A stretch of 64,000 nucleotides of DNA from Nannobrachium achirus (lineage: Eukaryota; Chordata; Actinopteri; Myctophiformes; Myctophidae): assembly GCA_963921795.1 (NCBI GenBank), contig OY997643.1, positions 12,038,052 to 12,102,051 on the forward strand, in the 5' to 3' direction. A program made the position numbers and the translations under genes. Shown here one piece after another: positions 1 to 10,870 of the stretch (position 1 is the first letter of the stretch; each line of letters starts with the position of its first letter). The notes below the pieces were generated by a model. The model ran no database searches, was not told the DNA's origin, and saw only the letters and a program-made list of their open reading frames with translations.

Positions 1-489
1 TTAATCATGGCTAAGTTGACGAAAATAAGGCTTCTAAAATGCTTGGTAGCCAATAGCTAACTTCAAGCTAACTTCATCCTCTTCCTGTACATGCACAAAG
101 GAAAGTGTTCAGGCAAGTCATGGCTGCAGGGCTTCTGCATATACCAGCATATCTCTATGGGATTTTCTATGGCCACTGGGCGCCCTCTAGTGGTGAAAGG
201 GGTGGCACGAAGAGAAAAAAAAAAAGAAATGCGTCTGATACAGGAACGTGCTGGCCATTGGGAAAAGCGGGACAACTCCCGAACGGCCGGTTCATTCCCA
301 GCCAGTCCAGGCCGGCCATTAGGAAAAAAATCTAAATAAAATGTCGGCCTTCGTTCCATTTTGGGGGCTGGGTGGCCAACAAAGTAAATCGTCACTGTCG
401 GGCAGAAACCTCGTATCTCCAAGTTTCAAATGTATACATTTTTTCGCAAAGCAAAGCCCTGCTTCATCATACAAGGCCGTTGCACAAAA
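1..489. other. unannotated flank, probably FMO intron
   Basis: If the FMO gene continues past the left edge, this is intron. I looked for the next FMO exon on the minus strand and found no reading frame with FMO-like residues between plausible splice sites. Short open frames here have no recognisable content. The interval 572-783 is likewise empty apart from A-rich sequence near 650-680. Confidence 0.5.
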
Positions 490-572
490 GTAGTGAAAAC
501 AGCAGATCTACAAGCACACAACGCCTCGCGGTGCGAGGCGTTGTGTGTTTGTAGATCGGCTGTTTTCACTAG
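490..572. repeat. long perfect-type hairpin (palindromic repeat)
   Basis: Two arms of about 40 bases are separated by a 3-base loop (GGT at 530-532). The inner stem is CGCCTCGC / GCGAGGCG and the outer stem is AGTGAAAACAGC / GCTGTTTTCACT. A related hairpin lies at 27012-27086, with the same outer motif (GATCTACA and GCTATTTTC) and a similar loop region. I infer a short palindromic mobile repeat; no protein is encoded. Confidence 0.75.
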
Positions 573-783
573 TTTAAATCATTTTTAAAATGATAAATGC
601 AAAACAAACGGTTTTGGACATACAAGGTTTCCATCCGACAACGACGAAATATAAAAAGAAAAAAAATAAGAAAAAAATGAGGGCCTCTCCAACTCTTTTT
701 CCCGGGCTGAATCATGGGCCCAGCACGTCCCTGGTCTGATATCGACGTCAGGACGAGACTATATGACCTCTGCTCTGACAGAC

Positions 784-2074
784 CTTGAAGTGTACGTGCT
801 GCAGCAGGTTGAAGGCCTGGGCGTACTGCCGCAGGTAGAGCAGCACCTCAGAGTGGTGCATGTTGTTGGGGAGGTGAGCCGGAGGAGGGAAGTCACTGAA
901 CGCCATCATCTCTTTGGAGCTGTTGATGATCACAGCCTGGTAGACGTTGGCCCTGCCAGGCTCCGGCTGCTCCTGCAAGACAGACCAGACAGCCATCACG
1001 GAAGTCAATTATTCACCACTTCATTTATGCTTCTTCTTTTGTGTATAATCGTCCTTGATGATTGATTGACAACATTTTATTTCGCAAGATCTCTCGTTAC
1101 TTAGGGGAGGCCATGGGGCTGGCTGTCGTCTTCTCCCCCTTGCTGACGTCGGCTTAGGCAGGGTTAGAACCACTCAACCTTACGCATGAAGGGCTTGTGC
1201 ACTAACCACTACATCAACATCGCACCCACTTTATTTTGCTTAGAAAAGAAAATGGTTCATTAATTGTGTGTCTGTCGGTTAATCTGTGTCATGCTATTGC
1301 AGTGAATTTCAGGAACGACGTGCGTTTGAACTGAATTAAGAAGAGCGAGATACGAGACAAGAGTCAACTCAAACTGATCCTAATTAACTCATAGGAGGTC
1401 CACGACGTGCCAACGTGTCAAACTCTTTGATGTCTCTGTGTGCCCACGACGCGTTTGTATTTTTAGTTTGTTTTTGTCTCATTCCTAAGCCAATAATGTG
1501 ATGACTAGCAGTGGTTCACTATGGAGGCTCTGGTCCAACAAGGTTGACCAGGCTCACCATGATGAATACAAGAGTGCCCATTATTACTTCACTCTCTGAC
1601 TCCCCCAAGGAATTTAGATGAATTCAATACTCATTGTGCTGCTCCCAGGACTTTAGGACACTCACACACAGCTACTCTTTACCTTGTAATGTGATAAGCT
1701 GTGGAAATCTAGTTTGTATCGCCTTTGATGTGTAGGGAATACAAATGATTCCAACTTAGCTCCAGAAATATCAGTAGACAATGAAAGGACTATTCTGTTG
1801 CTTGGTATATTATGGATTCAGTGAAATGTTGAATGTAAATACAGTTTCCTCCCAGAATTGCCTAAACAAGTTAGCCTGTAGGTATTTTATATACAGATAT
1901 TTTATGTACTGTATGTGGCTGGTTAACATATACCATCCCCACCTTGAACCTCCAGAGTCCCCCGATGTCATCGCTGCTCTCGAAGCAGGTGGGCTCCAGA
2001 CCCTCATCCAGACAGGCCTTGATGCTGGTCAGACCAGAGGGTCCTGATCCGATCACTGCCACCCTGCGCACCAT
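784..2074 (-). CDS. flavin-containing monooxygenase, first two coding exons (gene continues off the left edge)
   Basis: Class B flavin monooxygenases oxidise soft nucleophiles (N, S) or perform Baeyer-Villiger chemistry with FAD and NADPH, usually on the ER membrane. Coding exon 1 (2074 down to 1943, 44 codons) begins [17 protein letters not shown] and holds the FAD-binding GxGxxG motif as GSGPSG, then the family stretch [11 protein letters not shown]. It ends at AAG followed by a GT donor. Coding exon 2 (972 down to 784, 63 codons) follows a CAG acceptor and contains [15 protein letters not shown] and [19 protein letters not shown], both typical of FMOs, and ends at another GT donor. Both exons are phase 0, and 189 bp is the usual size of this FMO exon. 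I see no frameshift or stop. The start is fixed by the family N-terminus. The residues suit an FMO5-like fish gene, but the paralog cannot be assigned from two exons. Confidence 0.9.
1055..1228 (-). repeat. tRNA-derived SINE-like element in the FMO intron
   Basis: On the minus strand the segment 1226-1160 reads like a tRNA head. It has an A-box-like stretch around TAGTGGTTAGTGC and a B-box-like GGTTCTAACCC about 40 bases downstream. The copy then runs to an AATAAA-containing AT-rich tail near 1060. It sits between the two FMO coding exons. The tRNA part is too degenerate to be a functional tRNA gene. Confidence 0.5.
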
Positions 2075-2569
2075 GTCAGAGCTGAGGGAGGGGCAGAGCA
2101 CAGATGGAGTCGTTGTGCTTGATCCGATGTGTCTAGTGAACTACACAGCCCAGCAGACAGAATTACTAGTAGGCTTTATAATCAGATTGTACTCAAAAAT
2201 CAATATAAAGCAGACCAACCAATTGCAAGCGCTGAGTCTTGCCTCTGTGTCCAATGGGGAAAGATATTGACTAAAACACACAATCTCCTTGCAAGTCTTA
2301 CAACTTGTGTAATCAGGAAGGTTTACCTAAGCACAAGTTGATGATTACTCTGTGACTTACTTACTCCTGACAGGAGTAAAGAAAGACATGCACAATAGGC
2401 CTACTGCAAGAACAATGTTCTATGAAAGCACTACAACTATGGAATTTATGTATTTGGAATGTCAGATAGACAAGTCTATTAGAAACGATAGTGTGTTAAT
2501 GTCATTAAGTTAGTACAAACATAATTATGTAAGCATGTAAAGCATGTGTAAATATGTAGGCTATGAATG
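2075..2569. other. region upstream of the FMO start, no recognised gene
   Basis: This is the 5' side of the FMO coding start and may hold the 5' untranslated exon and promoter, but no TATA box or exon boundary can be supported. No protein-like frame is convincing. Confidence 0.4.
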
Positions 2570-3181
2570 GGTCTACTATAGCTCTGGTCCATCGCGTCAC
2601 CTCCCGCATCGCTCCCGGTGACGCTCTGACAGACCCGTCGGGAAACGGCTGGACTCGTCACTCGAGATTGTCGGCCCCTCCGAGCGCTCGATACCAGTCA
2701 AAATAAACAAAACCGTTTCACTACTCACCAAACCAAAGGTCGTTTTGCGTTGTTGATAGTCTATTCTCCGCGGTGGTGAACCTCTCAGCACCCCACCTAC
2801 TCTGTAAAATACATTATTTTTGTCATGAAATAAAACGCACCCACCACGAGCCACCTAGCGGCCACTGCAGATACAATGGTTCACAACCCGGAAATAAGCG
2901 GCGGTCGAGTTGGATGCACTTTATTTCATGCCAAAAATAGGGTATTTTTGCAGAGTGGGTGGGGTGCTGAGGGGTTCACCACCGCGGAGAATAGACTTTC
3001 AACAACGCAAAACGACCTTTGGTTTGGTGAGTAGTGAAACGGTTTTGTTTATTTTGGCTGGTATTGAGCGCTCGGAGGGGCCGACAATCTCGAGTCCAGC
3101 CGTTTCCCGACGGGTCTGTCAGAGCGTCACCGGGAGCGATGCGGGAGGTGACGCGATGGACCAGAGCTAGGTCTACTATAG
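2570..3181. mobile_element. foldback element with about 265 bp inverted arms
   Basis: The left arm (2582-2834) and right arm (2918-3166) are near-perfect inverted copies, ending CTCTGGTCCATCGCG and CGCGATGGACCAGAG, around a spacer of about 85 bp. The 12-base sequence GGTCTACTATAG flanks both sides (2570-2581 and 3170-3181) and looks like a target duplication, with a 3-base offset on the right. Open frames read in both directions because the arms mirror each other; they are not genes. A CTAT microsatellite abuts the right side. Confidence 0.75.
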
Positions 3182-3182
3182 C

Positions 3183-3242
<60 letters not shown>
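3182..3242. repeat. (CTAT)n microsatellite
   Basis: About 14 consecutive ATCT/CTAT units follow the foldback element directly. Confidence 0.95.
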
Positions 3243-4020
3243 GATATCTTAAACAAAGGTATTTATTCTAAATATACATTCTAAAAACAGACCCTCACAA
3301 CTATGGTTTAGTGATGAGTCATCACTTTTCACAGTTTTGTGGGGGCCGTTTTTAGCCCAAGTTCTGTGCAAAACAAATCCTTGCAATGGATTCAGAATCA
3401 TGCAAAACCCCTAGTTTGACCCCTCACGTGCTACTTAAAGCATATTTATTTTGGTGTGTTTTTACATGCTATAGTAGCTACCTTTAATATGAGCTACTTT
3501 GTCAAGAAATTCAGTTCAGGTGATAATTTTCTATTATTATTAATTATTAAGTAGCCTATTGGAGTTTTTGGAAACGCTCGGAAGCCACCCAACGGCCCAC
3601 TAGTGTGCCACCTGGTAAAATGGCAGTAGGCCTATGGCACATAATGCACTAAATGCAGGAGGCAGCGGGACGTTGTGTTATTGAAGACAAGCGCTTAAAA
3701 AAAAAAAAAAAAAAATGCTCGGATAATTGACGGGAACTCAGGAAGTATTCCTAACTCGTAACATGATGTCATGGTGGATTTTCTGAAACAAACACTTTCT
3801 AGATAGAAAGAGGACCATTCAAGCTTTCCGCAATATTGGTGAGTTTAATACAATCATAGCAAAAATAAATTGCAATTTATTTGCGACTATTACTGCACAC
3901 CAGCGTTGTAACAATAACAACATCTACCGCGAGAGACAGATAGTTAGCCTATGCCGAAGAAAAGGAGGACACTATATTGCCACAACAAACAACAGGTAGC
4001 CTAATGAATGTAGGCTACTA
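3243..4020. other. intergenic sequence with a relic of a foldback core
   Basis: Bases about 3310-3460 match the central part of the foldback element at 29816-30452, for example GCAATGGATTCAGAATC and CCCCTAGTTTGACCCCTCAC. A short poly-A run lies at 3698-3715. No gene is recognised. Confidence 0.6.
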
Positions 4021-4094
4021 CTCACTTTAAGCGATGTCAACCTGTTGCATTTCGCTTAGTTATTTCCTTTCATTGCTTGCTACAGAATTGCGCT

Positions 4095-4096
<2 letters not shown>

Positions 4097-4162
<66 letters not shown>

Positions 4163-4276
4163 CGCGCGCTCGACTTACTTGGCTTCTTTTTGTCAACACA
4201 AGCATCATCATCCTGCCATCACCATTTCACTCTGAGCTGCCTCCTGTTAAAACGTGAGGATCGCCAAAATAATACT

Positions 4277-4363
<87 letters not shown>

Positions 4364-4378
4364 CGCGCGCGTGCGTGC

Positions 4379-4412
<34 letters not shown>
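4097..4412. repeat. compound GT / AG / GT microsatellite
   Basis: (GT)n at about 4097-4150 and (AG)n at about 4276-4362 are followed by CGTG/GT units to about 4412. Long Cys-Val or Glu-Arg frames across this region are translation of simple repeats. Confidence 0.95.
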
Positions 4413-4415
<3 letters not shown>

Positions 4416-4652
4416 CAGTAAAAACACACCCTCCCCCACATCTGCCTGTGTGTGTGCTGTGCATCTCGCAGACCTACTTTGTTTGCGCATTCCTTCCCCC
4501 CTGCACTTTTATAAATGTCAGTTTATAGTCTGTTCCGTTACAAATAGCCCTATAGACCTAACAGCTAGATCATTAACACACCATCAAACCCAAATGTATG
4601 CATTCTGATTCTTCTGCCTGCAGCTAACATTTTATTCATGTAGTCATGTAGC

Positions 4653-4714
<62 letters not shown>

Positions 4715-4790
4715 AACATTCCACAGACTACTGCCGTTTCACTGTTGCACTACAGCATGTTTCATATTACCAAATGCATTTAAAACACTC
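4413..4790 (+). repeat. diverged solitary copy of part of the C-II repeat
   Basis: The same string of segments recurs inside the later array at about 29735-30780, 49905-50335 and 56643-57090: AAACAGTAAAAACACACCC, the ACATCTGCCTGTGTGTG block, CTGCCTGCAGCTAACATTTT, a CA tract, then ACTACAGCATGTTTCATATT. This copy is more diverged than the array copies and lies far outside the array. Confidence 0.8.
4653..4712. repeat. (CA)n microsatellite
   Basis: About 30 CA units sit inside the C-II-related copy. Confidence 0.95.
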
Positions 4791-4862
4791 ACATCATCCC
4801 TGATGGACATGTGTCACATTGTGTGGTTGATTGCTGCCATCTCTGTTTCTCCCATTCTGCAG

Positions 4863-4932
4863 GGTCTGTGGTCTGTGGAACCTGACCGTGTTGCAACTTT
4901 ATTTCATGGAGAAGTGCTTCTTCCCCATTGAG
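4863..4932 (+). other. candidate orphan exon, product unknown
   Basis: A pyrimidine-rich tract ending CTGCAG precedes 70 bp, followed by GAG and a GTAAGG donor. One frame is fully open and would read VCGLWNLTVLQLYFMEKCFF and onward. I do not recognise the peptide, and no partner exon is visible on either side before the transposon at 5045. It may be chance. Confidence 0.2.
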
Positions 4933-5039
4933 GTAAGGCAGTTGCATTGATACATCTGTCATTTCTCAAGACTACATATCTCTATACGGTCATGTCATCA
5001 ACATGGATCTGTTCCATTCCCCATATTCCCTCCTGATTG

Positions 5040-6774
5040 CCTACCAGGGCTAGTCCCAGTTGTCCTACGCCCAGTTGTCCAACGTCCCAGTTGTCCTACT
5101 GTGTCCCAGTTGTCCTGGCTGTATGGGCTAGTCCGCGAAGTGGGCCAGATTAACCCTGTGTGGTGCCCCAGGGCGACCAAGTTCAAGTGCCCCCCACGCC
5201 GGGTCGGCCACGGTCTCGCGGGCCAAGGCCGCCTCATTCACGGCTGCAGCGCCGGTGGCTACGCCGCTGGTGGAATCGCATCTTGCTTTATGCCGCGCTT
5301 TTTTCTGCTGTTTTTTGTCTTTTTGCACAACCGCTTAACTGTTTTCTCCTTCCCATGTTGAATTGTTGTTTTCACTGAAATGCCGCCAAAATAGCTGGGC
5401 ATTGTGGGCACAGGTCAGGATACAGGAAGCATGGGAGCACACATTTGGGAGGGGAGGGGCACATGCAGGTGAAAGGGCATGTCAGTGAATGAATGGCTGA
5501 ATCATGTGAATGCACAGACTCAGTGTGGGAATGATTGAGAACTAGGCTACTTTTCTTTACATTATGGAGGCCTACACACATATATAAAAAATACTATAAA
5601 TATATACATTGTAGGCCTACCACAACCTGTAGAGTATTTTGTTTTCACCACATGATGAAGAATGACTTTTTCCACCCTTAAAATGGACACAAAATGTTTG
5701 AACAATATGCTTTAAATATGCCACAAGACCCTGGACCCAAACCAAGCCATTTTCATCTTCTAAGTGTTCCCCCAGCAGCCAAAACAACCCCATTCTGACA
5801 CATTTTAAATAGACGTTTTTTTTAGCCCACAAGCTAATCCAGGCTAACTGAGAAATTATATCACAGGTGATGGAGCAAATGCTCTAATTCCAAGGTCGAG
5901 TTGCTGTCTAACCCTTGCCAACATGACCATGCCAACTTTGGCGTTTTTAATCCACTGATTGATTTTATATGATTTTTATATGGGGCCTCAGTGAGGTCAA
6001 AGAGCTAAGCAGCAGACCATATCACCATAATAAATATATGAACCATTTCTCAAATGATCTCATCACAACCTCAAGTTCTTATCTAAGCCTTTCCAACTGG
6101 TAAATGTAAACTTTGGTGTGTTTGATTAAGATTTATTTCTGTGAAGCCTCCTCCTCCTGCTAATGTAGGTTATGGGGCTCCACATACAGCTAAGCCAGTG
6201 GCAGATACATTATGCAAGCTTAATAAATAAAACAAGTACCTGATGCTCCCCTGATCCATTTCGAGTTGTTATTTAACCCTCAGCTTTTTTCCCAAAAAAA
6301 AAAAAAAAAATCTTCAAAAAAAATTTTTTTTTTCCAAAATATTTTTTGTGCCCCATTGGCATGTGTGCCCCAGGGCACATGCCCTACGAGGCCTATGGTT
6401 AATCCGGCCCTGCGTGTTCGCGGCGCGAACAGACTGTAAAGCAAGCGATCTTCATCCCATTCATCCGTTTATCGTGTGCTTGCCCAGGCCTTACGGCCTG
6501 GGCATAAATATAACGATTGCATTCACCACGGCTTCGTAACTCGCGCGGCCGGCGTGGCCCGCTCTTCGCGGGGCGCGGGCACTCACGCCTGCGGAGAGCA
6601 GGACCAAGGTCCGCTGGCCTTCGCGCCGCTTGCAATGTCGTGGACAATAATTACAGTCGGACGTTGGACGCGCACACACATTTCGCCCAATTTCGAACTG
6701 CCAGGCTACAGTAGGACAACTGGGACCCAGTAGGACAACTGGGACGTTGGACAACTGGGATTTTCCCTGCCTAC
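5040..6774. mobile_element. non-autonomous hAT-like element with 5 bp target duplication
   Basis: The element (5045-6769) starts CAGGG and ends CCCTG and is flanked on both sides by CCTAC. Inside the termini are inverted arrays of CCCAGTTGTCC / GGACAACTGGG: four copies on the left and three on the right. A 5 bp duplication with CAGGG ends suits the hAT group with 5 bp targets; classical hATs give 8 bp. No transposase-like frame is present. The middle has an AT run at 6290-6340 and GC-rich shoulders. Confidence 0.65.
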
Positions 6775-7190
6775 CATTGCCTTCCATAGTTTGTGTATGC
6801 GACCTGATGGTCGCTAATCTCCCGATTTAAGTACCATGCATAGTAGTACATATTAAGAACCGTAGGAATACATAAGCAACGGAGGGTGAGACAAATTCCG
6901 TCCGGTTGATCCGGTCTGTCTCCCAAGCCTCCGTAGCCTACTCCGGATGATTTGGATCCGTATACGGACGCTTACGGACAGCACCCAACTGGACGGACTG
7001 AACGTACAAGATGTATATCCGTAGCAAGAAGTACCCACGGCCACCGTTATAAAACATAGGCGCAGTAGTGATGAAAATTACTTTAACTCTGCTCTACAGC
7101 GGTTCTCAAACTGTGTGTCCCAATATAAATACATTTTATCAAGAAACGGAAAAAAGGTTGTTACACAACCACTTGAAGAGGACGCCTCGG
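6775..7190. other. intergenic, no recognised gene
   Basis: Bases 6797-6831 hold the hairpin-like GCGACCTGATGGTCGC followed by TAATCTCCCGATT. The same block recurs inverted at about 18890 and partly at 31757, so it is a shared repeat terminus. Nothing else is recognisable. Confidence 0.4.
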
Positions 7191-7198
7191 CTCCTCAC

Positions 7199-7307
<109 letters not shown>

Positions 7308-7774
7308 GCATCAACAGTCATCAGCTCTGTGCTGATGATCTGCGAGACACACAAGTCACAAGAAGAGATGATGATGCAGCGGCTCATTTATTACTTGTGT
7401 AGTGATACGCGGAAGCGGGGATTGAACCCGGGATTCCCACTCGCCAGTCCAACGCACAATCAGTCGTGCTAATAGGGCTGAGCCCGATTAGCAGGGCTGT
7501 TGTCGCTGGTTCATGGCTGGTACTAACTGTGGGGGCTACAATCACCCCCCTGATCTTTGGAGCGCGCCCTCGCGCTTCACACTTCACGCCGCGGACCGCA
7601 GCACACGACGTGGACCTGTCCCTCACGCGAGGATATTGCGCTCCTCATCCTGCCGACAACGCCAGATTGTAGTGAGACGCGGAAGCGGGGATTGAACCCG
7701 GGACTCCCACTCGCCAGTCCAACGCACAACCAGTCGTGCTAATAGGGCTGAGCCCGATTAGCAGGGCTGTTGTC

Positions 7775-8705
7775 CAGGTTCAGGTTCAGGTTTATTGTCA
7801 CACGCATATCCATACAGGTACAGACATACAATGAAATGCTTGTGCCAGGAGCACTCTCAGCCTTATTACACACAAAAACAACAACCCAACAACAAGACAG
7901 CAACAAGTCACCCAAGACAACCCAAAAACAACAAAAACCATACAGTGTAACAGTGTACAGTTTAAAAACTGCGTACAGTGCACATGACTACCTACGTCTC
8001 GCTTTCATCTCTTCGTTAAGCAACCTGATTGCTTGAGCATAAAAACTATTACTGAAACGAGTGGTGTGCGATGAGATGCTCTGGTAACGTTTTTTGGATG
8101 GGAGGAGATAGAACAGGGAATGGGCGGGATGACTGCTGTCCTTTAAGATGTTCTCTGTCTTTTTCTTACAGCGTGTGTTATAGATTGTGTGTAGCTGTGG
8201 TAATTCTGTGCCAATGATTTTGGCAGCTTTCTTCACAGTCCTCTGTAACTGTTTACTGTCTTGAACAGTCACGTTACCAAACCACACTGTGATGCATCCT
8301 GTCAAAACACTTTCTATGGTACAGCGATAGAAATTTACAAGAGCCTTGGTGCTCAGGCCAAATCTCCTGAGGCGCCTCAGAAAGTACAGTCGCTGCTGCG
8401 CTTTCTTAAGGATACCTTTGCTGTTTAGGGACCATGTGAGTGAGTTTGTTATGTAAACACCCAGGAATTTGAAACTGTCCACTATGTCTACAGGTGAGCC
8501 ATTTATGGTTAGGGGACTGTGATTGACTTTAGACTTCCTAAAGTCAACGATGATCTCTTTTGTTTTACTGACATTTAGAGAGAGATTGTTATTCTGGCAC
8601 CATAGGGTTAGCTCTTCAATTTCCCTCCTATAGGCCCTCTCATCATCGTTGGATATTAGTCCTATAACCGTGGTGTCATCCGCAAACTTGAGAATAGAAT
8701 ATAGA
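7775..8705 (-). mobile_element. 5'-truncated L2/CR1-type LINE insertion
   Basis: The 3' end lies at the low-coordinate side: on the minus strand it finishes with AATAAA then CCTGAA repeats, a short-repeat tail typical of L2-like elements. The 5' truncation lies at 8705, just inside the reverse transcriptase. GTC on both sides (7772-7774 and 8706-8708) is the only possible target duplication. The interrupted tRNA-related repeat fixes both edges exactly. Confidence 0.85.
7988..8702 (-). pseudogene. C-terminal reverse transcriptase fragment of the LINE
   Basis: The open frame enters at the truncation point and reaches a stop at 7988. It contains FADDTTVIG (codons at 8686-8660), the catalytic C motif of LINE reverse transcriptases, then SLNVSKTKEIIVDFRK and FKFLGVYI, the usual L2/CR1 landmarks. 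The C-terminal domain follows with QQRLYFLRRLRRFGL, also typical of the clade. The endonuclease and most of the polymerase are missing, so it is inactive. No internal stop is seen, which suggests a young insertion. Confidence 0.85.
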
Positions 8706-8743
8706 GTCGCTGGTTCATGGCTGGTACTAACTGTGGGGGCTAC

Positions 8744-10030
8744 ACTTGGAAATTATGTTCAATAGCCTATATGAGCGGGTGTGTACGTGTGTTTTGTTAT
8801 AATTAGCCTACTCCGGGTCCGCATCCATGTGGTTAAATTTGTACCCTCGCGGAGTTGCATTTACTCCGATAATGTTGCCAACAGACAGCAGATGCAGTCC
8901 AGACTGCATTACCACGTATTTACCAAACATCACGGCGGGTCAAAAATCTGTGGTTCTACATATTTAGGGAGTCAGTGGTAACAGCAATATTACTGTCATT
9001 ACTTTCACATGATCCCTAGGGGTGGACATGTAATAACACAGCCTTTTTCTATCTTCATTCAAAAATAATAACACATTATATGTTACAATTAAAACACTAT
9101 TCAAGTATATTCAGTGTAAGTTTTTTTTTAAGGTGTCTACACACCAAACAGCCTACAGGAGACTCCTTCTGACTGTACACAGACTGCAAAGAACTGCAAA
9201 AAACTAAGCACTTATTTTTTATTTTATTTTTTTCAGACGACGCCGACTGTAGTTACTGTATGGCAGTGGTGCCAGGTCTGCTCCTTATAAGCAACGTTGA
9301 TCCTGTTTTCCTATAATGTTGCTAGTTGTGTGGGTTGCTTTTGTTTGGGCTTGTTTCTGAAGTGTAGTTGCTTATTTGGCCTTGCTTTCAACATTATTTT
9401 ATAAAATAACTAATGTAATAGAGTTCAGAGGTGAAACTGGTCGCGCTTTTGGGCTTATTTTCATAGACCTGGTCGCGTATTTCACTCACAGAATCTGGCA
9501 ACCCTAACCCGGCCGGAGGCAGCTCTGTTCTCCGTGCAGAGGAGGAAAAAAAAGAAAACAACAACACGGGCACTTGATGGACTATTACTAGCCTACTACT
9601 AGCTTTGCTTTGGATCCGATTGGAATAGGAATTGAGAGTTGAGATTGAGAATATGGTATTTAGTAAAAATATGCGACGGGAAAATGTCTCTGGTTTGTTT
9701 TGGCTTGGTTTTAGAGCAGTAGTAAACTATTCTACAACTCCCTCAATCTTACCGACGGCGAGGGGCGACTGAACAAAACTGAGCAAGTCCAGTTTTCCAG
9801 TTTTCGGTCGATAAGGTTCCCGACCCGCTGCCGAAAACCTGACGATGAGCTCCCGTTCGGCAACAGACGCTTTCCGCCGCCTTCCGCCGCCGAATCGTCG
9901 CCGAATCTGTGCGGTTAAAAGTGGCCTTTACATGTACTATTTTTAAACATTGCTGTTACTGTGTCATTATAACAGAGCAGCATGATTATGGCAAAAATGT
10001 TATCAAACAAAATCTTCTTAATGAAAAAAA
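8744..10030. other. intergenic, no gene; possible hAT relic
   Basis: Bases about 9263-9508 begin CAGTGGTGCCAG and end CTGGCAACCCTA, a hAT-like pair, but I could not find a target duplication. A poly-T run lies near 9121. No protein-coding signal is convincing. Confidence 0.4.
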
Positions 10031-10039
10031 CGAGAGACA

Positions 10040-10276
10040 GCCGCTGGCCGCCGCGTCCACGTCCATGGACGCGGCCGTGGACGCGTCCATGGACGCGGAC
10101 GCGAAAAAAACGTCCGTGGACGCGAGGCCGCGTCCACGGACGCAAACGGCCGGCCGTCCCGGCCGTGGACGTGGACGCTGCCGTGGACGCAGACGGCCGG
10201 GGACGCGGCCGTGGACGAGGCCGCGGACGTGGACGCAAACGGCCGGCCGTGGACGAGTCCATGGACGAGGCCGCGA
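10040..10276. repeat. GTGGAC/GTCCAC low-complexity block (copy A)
   Basis: Irregular short repeats of GTGGACGC and CGGCCG give overlapping Arg/Pro/Trp-rich frames on both strands. The same block occurs inverted at 14160-14395 and 17659-17866. The frames are not credible proteins. Confidence 0.85.
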
Positions 10277-10306
10277 AAAAAAGGCAGCGAAAAAAGAAAA
10301 AAAGGG

Positions 10307-10797
10307 TGTCTATTGTATGTATTTTTTGATGGAGAATTCAAATATGACCTTCTTTTTTGCATAGGACAACTCTAACCTGCATCAATTGGTATTTTATAAT
10401 TGCCAATTGTACCCTATCCATCTGAAAAACAAATTGGATGTCTATTGTATGTATTTTTTGATGGAGAATTCAAATATTACCTTCTTTTTGGAATAGGACA
10501 ACTCTAACCTGCATCAATTGGTATTTTATAATTGCCAATTGTACCCTATCCATCTCAAAAACAAATTGGATGTCTATTGTATGTATTTTTTGATGGAGAA
10601 TTCAAATATTACCTTCTTTTTGGAATAGGACAACTCTAACCTGCATCAATTGGTATTTTATAATTGCCAATTGTACCCTATCCATCTCAAAAACAAATTG
10701 GATGTCTATTGTATGTATTTTTTGATGGGGAATTCAAACGTTACCTTCTTTTCTAGATAGGACAACTCTAACCTGCATCAATTGGTGCAAATCAACC
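10307..10797. repeat. 132 bp tandem repeat, about 3.7 copies
   Basis: Units begin TGTCTATTGTATGTATTTTT at 10307, 10439, 10571 and 10703, an exact 132-base spacing. Inverted counterparts at 13792-14130 and 17282-17628 have fewer copies. Confidence 0.95.
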
Positions 10798-10799
10798 TA

Positions 10800-10852
<53 letters not shown>

Positions 10853-10870
10853 CATCTATCCATCTATTTA
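10800..10870. repeat. (CTAT)n microsatellite
   Basis: CTAT units end in CATC and TTTA variants. Related tracts in the same inverted family lie at 11273-11338, 13680-13770, 16725-16790 and 17195-17270. Confidence 0.95.

Larger units (their letters stand above)
7400..8743 (-). repeat. two tandem tRNA-related repeat units, second one split by a LINE
   Basis: A 269 bp unit occurs twice, with starts near 7408 and 7677. On the minus strand each has a tRNA-like head: A-box-like TTAGCACGACTG and B-box GGTTCAATCCC, about 40 bases apart. The second copy is broken after CTGTTGTC at 7774 and resumes with GCTGGTTCATGGCTGG at 8709, as in the intact first copy. I read this as a tRNA-derived SINE, not a working tRNA gene, because the stems do not pair well and the sequence continues past both tRNA ends. 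Confidence 0.6.

Noticed and set aside
2597-3170. Two mirror-image 85-codon frames with the same peptide
   Set aside because: They lie in the two arms of a foldback element, which explains the match.
5101-5361. Plus and minus frames in the hAT-like element
   Set aside because: Short, overlapping and without transposase motifs such as a BED finger or dimerisation region.
7408-7490. tRNA gene on the minus strand
   Set aside because: A- and B-box-like motifs exist, but the arms do not fold into a proper cloverleaf, and the sequence is part of a 269 bp tandem repeat.
9909-10364. Arg/Trp-rich frames of 110-150 codons on both strands
   Set aside because: They are translations of GTGGAC/GTCCAC repeats. 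The same block gives similar frames in all six readings; no start context or homolog is visible.
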